Source of the DNA: Fragilariopsis cylindrus CCMP1102
Taxonomy: Eukaryota > Bacillariophyta > Bacillariophyceae > Bacillariales > Bacillariaceae
Assembly: GCA_900095095.1 (NCBI GenBank)
Contig: FMBT01000352.1
Span: 1 to 64,000, forward strand
Direction of reading: 5' to 3'
DNA: 64,000 bases
Position numbers and translations under genes: made by a program. The notes under the pieces are model-generated. The model was not told where the DNA came from. It made no database searches and saw only the letters and a program-made list of their open reading frames with translations. Shown piece after piece: positions 53,523 to 64,000 of this stretch. Position 1 is the first letter of the stretch. The number at the start of each line of letters is the position of its first letter.

Positions 53523-55683
53523 GATTTTACTAGTTCTAGTTCTAGTACTAGTACTAGTTCTACTAGTATTAGTATTGAAGGTAGGCTACCGAATATGAAA
53601 ACTCACATAGCCCGTAAAACAAAAGGAACCAGTAAACGACTGTAGTATGATATTATAAATGTAAATAGTTATGTATTCTACTTGAACCAAATTGTCTCAG
53701 AACATTAGAGCTATGCTCACTTTTAAAGGCACCTATTCTAGACGCCAGAAGCAAATATTCCACTAGAAATAGGACGACCCAAAACATATCTTCTTATTCA
53801 TCTTCTTCGTCTGATCTGACACAACCGGTACGTGATATTGACTGGGAGTATGTATGTGCATATCCTGCTCACTTTGAAAGACTAATGTCAGAAAATCTTA
53901 GTAAGATAAAGAAGACAAGGAATTTATGAATCGGATCTTGGAGCAACTACCAGAAGAGAAAGAAAAAATCAAGCATCAATTGAGCGTTTGTTGGGCAATG
54001 TGAGCTTGTTTCTTGTTCTCACAGATTGATGATCAATTTGGCTACACTATACTGTATACAACATTATGGAAGGACAAAGACTTCAATCACAAAGGATCCT
54101 GGATTGAGATGATTCTAACAACTAGATTCTGAAAGACTAATATTTGGCACAATTACTTTACAACATGCAGCAAGTTTAGCGACTTCAACCAGGTAAGCAT
54201 CAACAGTACACAACACACCTCACTACTTGCTAAGTCACTCTACAGTATTGCATACCCCCACAAACTGGTGTAAAGTGCACTCACACTAAAGTAAACAGAT
54301 TAATCATAAATATTTAAGACATTCAAGTCATACTACTACAATATACTTACTACTCAACCCTATCTCAACATTTGAGACTGTTACTACTTGCCCTTCTAGA
54401 GTGCATCTTATCTCATGTGACATAGTTAGTCTTCAACACCAAGTTGAGGAAAAAAAAAACCAAACCAACAAGGGATAGATGCATGGAGTTGGGCTATTGT
54501 TGGTCAAATTTCAAACAATGGACAACAAATTAAACTGAAAACCCAGCAGGAAAGAGTGTAACTATCAATATTGAAGGAAAGGATGTGAAAGTATAGGCCT
54601 GCAACAAAAAATACACAATTGTATTGTGGATGTGCAGTTTAGGTAATGTAACTTTTCCTTCCTTTTTTAAAAAGTTCACTGTAACAACTAACCCAAAGGT
54701 TGTAACAACAACAGCAAACAAGAGGACATACTGTTACTACTATACTGCATATGTGCTGTGCTGTGTGTAGGAATTTTGAGCCTCCTAAATAATACCAGGG
54801 GTAAAACCGAATCAGTGTACATAGTAAGTGTGAAACATTCTCTTGCTGATAATTATTTAGGACAGTATTATTACTGATGATATAGTTTATAAGTATGCAG
54901 TACATTCATGCAGTACTGATGATATTCTGATTCTGGAAGATTGTGCATCATCACTTCAAAATAAGTGAAAATTTTGCGATCAGAAATCGATATCACTGAG
55001 TTGTGTCTTGTCTGAACTGTACGCGCCACTACTAAATAAGGCCTGGTACACTACGGTATGGTAGTGATCCTGTCGTACTGTAGAAACAATAGTTGACAAC
55101 AGTTTAGTCACGAGTTATTTCTAAGAATTCGTGATGTGCGTATCACGACTGGGGACTCAAAATGACTGCTGACTACGCACGTGCCACTAACTACGATTTG
55201 TCGTCAAGTAAAAAAAAGCTCGTGGCAACTTTTGCAAAGAAATTCTTTTTCAAATCTCCTCCTTTTGTTCTCATTTTGCTTCCACTGGTTAGAAGGGCAA
55301 ATCTACCGTATTCAATCTTCGCACTTTCTCAATGGGACAGCTTTGTTGACACTACATTACTATAGCCAAACTAACCATTAAAAGTAGAAAACGCACACTC
55401 ATTGTTTCTGAATATACAGTATATTAAACTAATGAATAAGGATTGTGAAAGGAGCATCAAGCAAACATCGTTTCTTTCTCGCATTGTTATACATTTTTCA
55501 TTTATTATATATTATATTTAGGGAGGACTAATTATTTGATTTTGAATGTTCGCAAGACTCACAACCCTTTCGAAAGCGTAGAGTGTAGAGAATATAAATT
55601 CAAAAAAAAGGCAACACAATCAAGGTTCTGTTCTGTTTCTACTTTGTGCGATTGATTGATTGGATTCATTCGATACACGAATT
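53523..55683. other. Gene-poor region, possible LTR remnant
   Basis: Begins with a CTAGTTCTAGT-type simple repeat (53530-53580). Near 54110 the phrase CCTGGATTGAGATGATT equals the first bases of the LTR copies at the left edge of the window and then diverges; this may be a worn related LTR end or chance. A GTACTACGGTA-rich stretch and several poly-A runs follow. Small open frames (55162-55381) are not convincing. Confidence 0.4.
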
Positions 55684-57006
55684 ATGCGAGTTCTCTTGAA
55701 GAGACGATTTCGAGGGAACGACGTGACAGAAGAAGAGGAACAACAATCCGATACGGAGTATAGTTGTGACTATAACGATACTACGGCGGAAGAAAAAGAG
55801 ATAACAACAGGAATAATAACTACGTTCTCATCATCATTCCAAAACAACCAACATCACAATCACAACCAATATCGAGACAAAGACAGAGAAAAATCAGTGC
55901 AATCATCATCATCATCATCGTCGTTGCCACGGAAACGACGAGCTATTACAAAAAAGAGTTGTATTGTCGGTACCACAAACATAAAAGAAGAAACCAACGA
56001 AGAAGAAGAAGATAAAGAAAAAGGTGACGACGATTGGAATAACAAAGATAGGGAAAAGAAACGTAGTTGTCGTAGTAGCAGCAGGGTAGTAGTATCATCG
56101 TCGATTGACGAAAATCAAAAGAACAGCAGTAGCAGCACCCGCGACTTATTTGACGGGACGACGACGGAAATACCTTTCCTTGATCGTAAGCCGAGTGCAA
56201 TAAAAACAACAAAAATAAAAACAGCAACAACTGCAGCAACAGCAGCAACTACAACTACAACTGCTACTACAACTGCTACTACAACACCTCGTAGCAATAC
56301 AAGTACTAATCTATCAAATCTAGCAGGTACTACTGCTACTGCTACTGCTACTACTGCTATTGCTGACACTATCACGAAAAACAACAACAACGAGGACAAC
56401 TATAACAAAGACGACGACAATTTTAGTAGTAAAATAACAACAACAACAACAAGAGAAGCCATTTGTGCAGTAGGAATTTTGAAACGCGAAGATACGTCGT
56501 CTACTACAAGTGCAAGTACAAATCCTGTTTCTGCTACACGACTACTTCCTACTCCACCCTCACTATTATTAAAAGAAGAAAGTATAATAACAACAAAGAA
56601 TAGTGATAGTAATAATAGTAGTAAAATAAATAATAATAATATGGTGAGCGGTAGTTATCCTTTTTCATCACGTGAAAATAACAACAACAATAATAATGAT
56701 AATGAGGAAGAAGAACTTTATTGGAGGTATCGTCATCAAAATGGTAATCAAAGTCAAAATCATCATCACGAAGAAATGGTAGCAGCGGCGGAAGAAGAAG
56801 AAGAATTCGTTCATCATCGTGGAGGAACGGCGGAACCGCAAGTAGATGAATTGCAATTGCAATTGCTACAGCAGCCAGTCGACGTTGCATTTGCGGCTGC
56901 TGAAACTGAAAATAATCCAGCTTCCGCTCGTGGAGATAATAATAATTATAATACCATGATCGACTACTCTAATAATAGTAATAATAATACCTCCTCCCAT
57001 GCTGGT

Positions 57007-57043
<37 letters not shown>

Positions 57044-59209
57044 GCATCCATAATGGAAGAGTAACAATGATGAGGGCGGTGACGGTGACGGGAGCGGCGG
57101 CGGCTAATAACGATTATGATAGGAATATCAACAACAACAATCTTTGCGATGAACGAAATAATTTGTCGAATGGTATAGTCCTCCGTGAACGTCAGCAGCA
57201 GTCACCGACATCATCATCATCATTACTATCATCATCATTAACAACGTCGCGGTCGTCATCTGCATTTGCAGTATCCTCATCCGCTCCTGGAGAAGCAAAA
57301 AATATATCAACAATAGCTACTACTACTAGTACTACTAACGTTAATAATAATAATAATAATTATAATAATAACGAATTATTTCGAATGGCATTAAAGAAAC
57401 GTGGACTTGAAATACGTGAACAAGACGGTGATGGGAATTGTTTATTTCGTGCTATTAGTTTACAGGTCTATGGTGATCCGAATATGCATGGTGATGTTCG
57501 AAAACAATGTATGGATCATATGGTAAGTACTGTAGTGCTGATAATATTTTGTTGTTGCTGGTGTTGTTGTTGTTGCTGTTGTGTTTTTGGTGTCGTTGTA
57601 CACAACAATAAATAAAAATGAAACGTTTCAAACTTCTTTTCACCTGCTTACCGTTTCTTTCATTTTTTTGTTTCCTTTTATACATTCAAATTACAACACA
57701 TATAACTTAATTACTAACAGGAACATGATCAGGAACATTTTTCACAATTCGTAACCGGTGAACCGTTCCTTCAATACGTCGCCAGGACACGTCAAGATGG
57801 TGTACATGGGAATAATCCTGAAATACAGGCTTGTAGTGAATTATTTAATCGTCCCATTGAGGTCTTTACACCTGAAAATGGATCCAGTCCACTGAATATC
57901 TTCCATGCGGAATATAAAAATGGTGATGTACCGATTCGATTATCCTACCATGATGGGAATCATTATAATGCTGTGATTGATCCATTAATGCCAACGGCGG
58001 TGAGTAGAAATTTTTCCACTTTTCTTCCCCCTCTCCGTTATTCTTTCAATTTGTCGAGTATGACTTACTTCATTCTTAATGTTAATTCGTCATCTGACAT
58101 CCTTTGCTTTTTGTTTGTTTTCGCCCGACTAACGGTTATCCATTTAATTCAGGGATTGGGATTAGGATTACCAGGTTTGAAACCAGGCTTAGCTGATAAA
58201 ATGCAAATGGCAAAAGCTGTAGCAGAATCGGATGCAGCAGCTGATCAAATGGAATTACAACAAGTAATGAAAACATCCGAAGATGATGAAATTCAACGTG
58301 CTATCAAGGAAAGCAAACTGTCAGCGGAACATGTGAGTAGAGAGATTTTTTTCCTTTTCCTTCCCCTCTCCGTTATTCTTTCAATTTGTCGAGTTTCACT
58401 TTCTTCATTCTTAATGTTAAATCGTCATCTGACACCTTTTGTTCTTTGTTTATTTTCGTCCGACTAACGATAAATCCATTTAATTCATCAACAGAAAAAT
58501 AGCAATGCTGCACTTTCGTTATCGGATATGGATGCAACGTATTTCGAATTAGAGCAAGCTGCCTTGGAACGATCATTGCAGTCATACAGTCAAAATGAAA
58601 ATGAAAAGAAACAAAGAGCATCAACATCATCATCATCATCGTCGTCATCATCATATTGTACTACTTCCAATAAAAGTAATTCTTCTTCTTCGTCCTCCTT
58701 CTTGAAGCACCAAATAAAACAAGGTGGAGACCACAAAGCCCCAGCAGTAGCATCGGCAGCAGCTGCATCACTTTCTAGTACGAATAATCACCAAGCAGCA
58801 TCAATAAATGTGAGTATGATTGATTCGATCCACTGAAAGATGTTCATCGTCCCGTTTAAAATATTTCCTTTCTCGTAGTCTAACATTCTGATTCTATCAA
58901 TAATATATTATAAAGAATGTTGCGTCACTTCCATGCCATTTCCCAGCATCTGTCGCTTCTGTACCACCTGCTGCCGCATTCGCTGCATCTGTCGCAGCAG
59001 CAGCTAGTAGTAGTAGAAGTGAATCGCCACAACAACAACAGCAGCAACATGGACAGAAACTTCGAACAGGAGAAGAATACCCCTCTAGTGTGCAAGAACT
59101 CGTTATGAACGGCTTCACCTTGAGTGCCGTAATAAGGGCATATGATCTGGTTGGAGATAATTTCGATGATATGCTTTCAATACTTTTGTCGAATAATACG
59201 ATGTCTTGA
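55684..59209 (+). CDS. OTU-family deubiquitinase with two UIMs and a UBA-like domain
   Basis: Five exons, all phase 0: 55684-57522, 57721-57999, 58153-58332, 58495-58809 and 58916-59209, giving 968 aa. The ATG at 55684 is used; the open frame upstream starts only with TTG. After ~560 residues of Asn/Thr/Ser-rich sequence, the OTU domain reads EQDGDGNCLFRAIS (D583, C586 nucleophile) and ends YHDGNHYNAVID (H694). Exon 3 holds a ubiquitin-interacting motif (SEDDEIQRAIKESKLS), exon 4 a second (ELEQAALERSLQSY), and exon 5 a UBA-like helix bundle (YPSSVQELVMNGFTLSAVIR then AYDLVGDNFDDMLSILL). It would cleave and bind ubiquitin chains, like OTUD5/YOD1-type enzymes. Introns 2 and 3 are near-duplicates. 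Confidence 0.85.
58000..58152 (+). repeat. Intron 2 of the OTU gene, near-duplicate of intron 3
   Basis: 153 bp, donor GTGAGTAGA, acceptor TTTAATTCAG. It shares with 58333-58494 the stretches CTCTCCGTTATTCTTTCAAT, TTGTCGAG, TTCATTCTTAATGTTAA, TCGTCATCTGACA and CGACTAACG, the last a good branch-point context. Confidence 0.9.
58333..58494 (+). repeat. Intron 3 of the OTU gene, near-duplicate of intron 2
   Basis: 162 bp, donor GTGAGTAGA, acceptor ATCAACAG. It is similar to 58000-58152 from donor to near the acceptor, with a few substitutions and short gaps; the end differs by an extra ATCAAC before the final CAG/AG. Confidence 0.9.
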
Positions 59210-59629
59210 ACTAAACTAGAAGTGAACTGGGTATACTTAATTCGACCTTCGTGTCGACTCGACTATGTCATGATATACAAGTGCAATTAACTTGTCACAA
59301 ATAAAGAAAAAAAATATCAATAGGCGGGGGGCATTTGGATTGATTTGCCTTTTACTTTTATTCTAATGAAACCACGATAAAAAACAGAAGACGAGTATGT
59401 ACACACGTCTACAATAATATTGAAAATTCAATACAAACAACAACACAGTAACAAGAAAAATCGATCGCTTTATTAGTAACTATTTAAATATCTATTTCAT
59501 AATCTATTTACTACTAGAAATTAGAACATTTCATTTCATTTCAATGGTTTTGTATTTATTTTGTCTTGTCTATAGAGTGTTCCCCAATTAATGGTCATGT
59601 GGGAAAGATACAACTTTACTTTATTAGAA
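59210..59629. other. Convergent 3' intergenic region
   Basis: AT-rich 3' flanks of the OTU gene and the P-loop gene. No gene is seen. Confidence 0.5.
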
Positions 59630-60130
59630 TCACACCATCTCTATATAGGAGTCGTTAATCATCACCATATCCTCCGTTTTTTGAGAGTCTTGTATTATTA
59701 TTTTTTTGTCGGAGGATGATCTTTTGCTTTGGACGACAGCAGTGGCAATACTACTACCAAGACTACGAATACTACTTGTCGTCCTTAGTATGTTGTTTTT
59801 GTTGTTCCTGAAACTTGATGACGACATTGACATTGACGAAGTTGACTTGGTATAACTATAGGCTTGTGTCGGATGATTTGAATACAATAATTTTCGTTTG
59901 ACATCTAATGGATTGGATTTTTTTCGTTCCTGATCTGTCATTTTATAGGCTAATATTTCTTTAATTTCATCTTTCAGTAAACGTTTTGTTTCTGTATCCG
60001 CCTCCATAAATTCATCATATCCTAATATAGCATCCTGGATTTGTTCATCAGTCCATTCCATACAACAATATAAATCCCAATCGAATGATGGAATACTGTT
60101 GTTGTTGTTGTTGTTGGTGGTGGAAACCAT

Positions 60131-60161
<31 letters not shown>

Positions 60162-61192
60162 GAACGTTGTCGTCGTATACTAGCTAATACAGAAGATTCT
60201 ACCAAAGGTTGGATACCTCCTCCTCCTCCGCCACCATCATTGTTGTTGTTGTTGATTATGTCAATATCATTATCATTGTCATTTAGTGTTAGTAAATAAT
60301 TTGCGGATTCTTTATTGGATGTTAATAGGAAAACACAAACATTGGTATTTTGTATGAGTTTTTTGATATGCAATACTAATTTTTCATCACTTGTATTTAT
60401 CCCATTCGACATAAATTCATCCAAAATAAGATATGATCTATTTTTATTTTTATGCTTATCGTTTTTTCTTCGTCCTATTATTCTTCCCATAATAGTATTC
60501 TTTTTATTTTTTTCTGATATTATTAAACTTTGAATTAATGTTGTTACGAATCCCAGGGGTAGAGCCCCCCATCGTAAATTAAAAAGTGAGACCATACTTT
60601 CAAGACAGGTAGGGAATGTTGCGCCCGTTGATGTACCACCACCATCCGTCGTTGTTGGGGATGATGCTAACAAAGCAAGAACTTTAGTATTATTTTTTGT
60701 ACGTCTGCTGTTTTCATTTGCAGTTGCAGTTGCAAATGCATAACACGCTGTTGTTTTTCCCATCCCCTTCGGTACATAAGCCACATATATAGTACCACCA
60801 CCATTATCAGAACTACATCTTTCTTGCATATATTTCAATACAGGTGACATTGTATATCGTTTGCTTCTGCTACTACTCGTATCTGTATTTGTATTTGTAT
60901 TTGTATTCGTACTCTCATTGTTAATGTTGTTGTTATTGGGAAATAAGATCCTTTTTTCTATTGCAGCTTTGATTTTACTTTTTGTTTCCTGTTGTATCAT
61001 TCCCACCGAGACACGATCACTGAGCATCCGTTCGACGATCGGTTCTACTAGATTACAACCAGTAGCAAAATTTTCTTCTACCATACTATCTTCCACTAGA
61101 ACAACCATACTACTACTACTACTACTTGTTCCACCACCACCACCACCACTACCACTACCACTGCCACTGCCACCACTAAATCGGCTACTCAT
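59630..61192 (-). CDS. P-loop NTPase-like protein with degenerate Walker A
   Basis: Single-exon protein of 520 aa with a Gly/Ser-rich N-terminus. A nucleotide-binding core is visible: YVAYVPKGMGKTTACYAFA (about residues 138-156) resembles Walker A, ending in GKTT but with Val in place of the first Gly of GxxxxGK[ST]. SYLILDEFMSNGINT (about 262-276) fits Walker B, and VCVFLLTSNKESAN (about 290-304) fits a sensor-1 strand. This order suits an AAA/STAND-type ATPase. The C-terminal part (EWTDEQIQDAILGYDEFM, then KRLLKDEIKEILAY) is helical. Asn and Gln runs separate the elements. Diatoms have families of such proteins of unknown role, so function is left open. Confidence 0.6.
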
Positions 61193-62870
61193 TTACTCAG
61201 TAGCTATTATGAAAAAGGTTGAACGGCTTGTCGTCCTTGTACACTGTACGTATCGTCGTCTTGAATAATAATAAATTACTGTTTTCTAGAGCCAGAACTG
61301 ACTCCTTCTCTACTGTAGCTTGTCGCTTCCCTCAACTAGCTTCCAAAGTGCAAGTGCAAGTTATACTGTATCTTAAAATACACCCGTGGTTGGTTGTGTC
61401 ATTTATATATTTCTTGTGTTTGGAATTTTAAATTTTTTGTGAAGTTTATTCTTGCTTGCTTTCGCACATACTGACTGTTTGAGTAAGTCGAGTCGTGCAT
61501 CCAAGGCGGTGCGGTAAATATGAAAAGTGAGTACAAATTTTATAAATACACTGTATAATGTATGTGTACAGTATAGTAGCCAACGAACATCTACAGTATC
61601 TGCTCCACAGTACAGATTAGCTTCAGCAGTAAAGATGTAGCATACTATTATTAGTGTTACAGTCATATCATATATCTGAATATCTTGCTGACACTATCTC
61701 TAACTGTCATCTTTTAATTTCTATTCTATACTACGATAACCAACTCAAATGTGTCATTTGTGTACAAATCCTTTTCTGCTCAAGATACCACACTACACGC
61801 TATGCATAGAGACAGCATATCAATTAGTTCATGGATATTCCCTAGCAGTACCAATAAGAATAATACAAGTAACTTACTGCATAGTTAGGCAACAGCAGCT
61901 TACGAAGATTGCTGATTGGCTGTTGATTGATTCATTCTTGTTGCTTGATTGCTTTGTTGTGCGTTCTTTGAAAAATAAAAAGAACACTTCTCGCAACTTG
62001 AAAGAGCTTAGCCAAGATTCGATTCATTCACGTGACGTCAATCAATCAATCAGCAATCGCGTTAATTAAAACGAGAGAGATTCTTGATTGAGGCAGAGAG
62101 CACGTCACTATCACGCTTCCCACGAACATATTTACATACTACTAACTTAGTAGTACGGCACCAAAGTGCATAGTACAATACACAGCGAACCAGTCCTGGA
62201 TGTTTTACTAACGGACAATCAGAAAGAAGCAACACAAACACACACAGAGAAAGAGAGAGAGAGAGAGAGAGACAGACAGAGAGAAAGAAAGAAAGAGAAA
62301 GAGAGAGAGAGAGAGAGAGAGACAGAGGGAGTAACACAAAAGGAGAAATTCATTCATTCATTCCATTCCATTCCATTCCATTCGTTACCGTTATTTATTC
62401 GATAGGAGTAGTTGCTTCTGTTATCCGGGTTTGCTTTTTTGGTTATTGTGTGCTGGTAAACAAAAGATAATAGAACAAAAAAGAGAGGTCACATATCAAT
62501 CAACAACCAGATTCATCATCTTCACACAAGCACATACGCACACATTTCATCACCGACCTTCCTCCAACTACTACGCATCCACATCCACAAAAACGCTATA
62601 ACTACAAGGTATCGCTTCATCAATTATTTTCTTGAGAGTGCTTAGAAAAAATAAAAATAAATATAACTGGGACCGACGTGGTGGGGTGTGATATTGCTTG
62701 GTTCTGGTTTGTTTTCGCTCGCTCCGCACCTCTGCTTGCGAACAAACGAATCGATCGATCGATCGATCGATCAATCAATATTGATTCGATTCTGATCTTT
62801 GACTTTTGATTCAATCACAATCTTGCTCCCTGTTTGTTATACTGTACTATACTATACTCCGTTCCTTGGA
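61193..62870. other. Long divergent intergenic region with microsatellites
   Basis: Carries a (GA)n block (62240-62335), CATTC/CATTCC repeats (62350-62382), (GATC)n at about 62752-62772 and ATTGATTGATT-type runs near 61915-61930 and 62040-62055. No gene or RNA is seen. The last 100 bases are the leader of the gene at 62871. Confidence 0.5.
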
Positions 62871-64000
62871 ATGATGACGACATCATCGACGGGACGACGC
62901 ACCGTAGAATCTTGGATACATAATAATAATAATGATAAAACTGATAATAATAAGACTGATACTCCTTCTGAAATTTTGATGACGAATCATAATCTTTGGA
63001 ATAGCAAACTCCTTTTGCTACCAGCCACTGATTCTTTGAATGAAGATGGGGTGGATGTTCTATTCGAAGATGATAATGATAATGATAATGGAAGCAGCAT
63101 CAACTTGCTGACATCCACGATGATGCGATTTTGTGTTGACGATGATGATGATGATCATCATCAGCAGCAGCAGCAGCAGCAGGAGGATAGTGATGAAATG
63201 ATAAGAACATCCAAGCTAACATTAGAAAATATTATTGATGTCGCCATCGCCACAATACAAACTTATCACGAACAACCGTTTGGTACTAGTAGTAGCGCCG
63301 CCGTCAAGGATGACTGTACTACGACGAATCATACACCAGTGATATCAACGGTAATAGACGACCACAAAAAAGGGAAGCTATCTGATCATCTCAACAATGA
63401 ACGTGTCGTCATAGAGAAAGAAAAAGAAGAAGAAGAAAACAATGATTCGACTTGTAGTTCCACATTGGATGACTGGGATGAAGTCTTTGGAGAAGATGGT
63501 AGTATTTCTGAGAATTGTTGTGACTGCGAACAACAACTGCTACGACGATTGCCCTTCACGATGATAGAAACCAACAATACTAACGAAGAAGAAGAAGAAG
63601 CAGAAGAAGAAGATTATGATGAAGTATTATTGAATCCTACTACCGAAAATTGGGATAGCCTCTTTGGACAAGACGACGACAACGATGATAAACAGAAAGA
63701 AGAATGCAACAAGTTTGAACTAAGGTCGTCGTCGACAAAATCAGTAGTGGGAACTATCTTCGGGGAGACGAGTGATAGTGATATCAACAGCAGATATGAC
63801 ATGCTGAATCGATCATCTCCAATGACTGACGAGAGTAGTTCAGGAATTGATGATAAAGATAAGGAAAATCCACGAAGTACTAGTTCTACTTCTAATAATA
63901 CACAGGTTTCACCTCCTCCCGGCTTTACTAGCTGCGAAAAGATGGAAATTATACACATGCACACCAATTGTATGGGAACAACGAAAACGAAAACGAAAGC
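62871..64000 (+). CDS. Acidic low-complexity protein, 3' end outside the window
   Basis: Open from ATG ATG at 62871 to the window edge without a stop (at least 376 codons). It is rich in Asp, Glu, Asn, Ser and Thr with a Gln run (about residues 98-104). A short motif recurs: TLDDWDEVFGEDG near residue 200 and TENWDSLFGQDD near 259, with VDVLFEDD near 62 as a weaker relative; Trp-Asp-x-x-Phe-Gly spacing suggests a repeated peptide-binding motif. Near the right edge is SPPPGF. No domain is recognised and no targeting peptide is seen. Introns beyond the edge cannot be excluded. The first or second ATG could be used. Confidence 0.65.
   Translation, partial: MMTTSSTGRRTVESWIHNNNNDKTDNNKTDTPSEILMTNHNLWNSKLLLLPATDSLNEDGVDVLFEDDNDNDNGSSINLLTSTMMRFCVDDDDDDHHQQQQQQQEDSDEMIRTSKLTLENIIDVAIATIQTYHEQPFGTSSSAAVKDDCTTTNHTPVISTVIDDHKKGKLSDHLNNERVVIEKEKEEEENNDSTCSSTLDDWDEVFGEDGSISENCCDCEQQLLRRLPFTMIETNNTNEEEEEAEEEDYDEVLLNPTTENWDSLFGQDDDNDDKQKEECNKFELRSSSTKSVVGTIFGETSDSDINSRYDMLNRSSPMTDESSSGIDDKDKENPRSTSSTSNNTQVSPPPGFTSCEKMEIIHMHTNCMGTTKTKTK

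Overview
The window is nuclear DNA of a diatom, most likely a raphid pennate (inference). Genes are intron-poor with GT-AG introns, and coding sequence is full of Ser, Asn, Thr, Asp and Gln runs encoded by trinucleotide repeats. Several proteins have architectures known mainly from diatoms and their relatives: a membrane nucleotide cyclase fused to a phosphodiesterase, a Myb/HMG protein ending in a DUF6824-like domain, and a Copia-type LTR element at the left edge. Base composition is AT-rich outside a few genes.

Layout. 1-1316: tail of a Copia-like element and two identical 461-bp LTR copies. 1957-4193: ammonium transporter (+). 4567-9176: three-exon beta-propeller/solenoid trafficking-like protein (-). 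10157-15971: an F-box/LRR-like protein, an F-box plus nucleotidyltransferase-fold protein, and an LRR protein, with a small inverted-repeat element at 11501-11868. 16631-18755: large dispersed repeat carrying a 187-bp tandem array. 19373-20326: alpha/beta hydrolase. 22609-23352: a globin with unusual heme-pocket residues. 23694-28103: a very large Myb/HMG-box/DUF6824 regulator (-). 28742-30052: persulfide dioxygenase (ETHE1-like). 31327-32982: SET-domain methyltransferase with a plastid-type presequence. 33056-36860: two secreted or membrane proteins of unknown function (-). 37407-38873: F-box protein. 38874-41451: gene-poor, with old repeat debris. 41452-42117: unknown protein. 42578-46564: cyclase-phosphodiesterase receptor (-). 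48241-50350: second copy of the large repeat, with an inverted-repeat element nested in it. 51327-53522: Fic-RING fusion. 55684-59209: five-exon OTU-UIM-UIM-UBA deubiquitinase. 59630-61192: P-loop NTPase-like protein (-). 62871-64000: an acidic protein running off the edge.

Themes. Ubiquitin-system genes are frequent (three F-box-type proteins, a RING protein that also carries a Fic domain, and an OTU protease with ubiquitin-binding motifs). Signalling is represented by the cyclase-phosphodiesterase, the globin (with an ACGT-rich, CRE-like promoter cluster) and the Myb/HMG regulator.

The strongest unusual observations are: two near-duplicate introns in the OTU gene that flank non-homologous exon sequence (introner-like); the Fic plus RING fusion with a possible Fic auto-inhibitory motif; the globin with Cys at the apparent proximal-ligand position; a lipid-binding-like helix spread over a 54-nt microexon in the trafficking gene; and the nested repeat families shared by two loci 31 kb apart. 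Exon joins were read by eye from splice sites, frame and family knowledge; no search was run.
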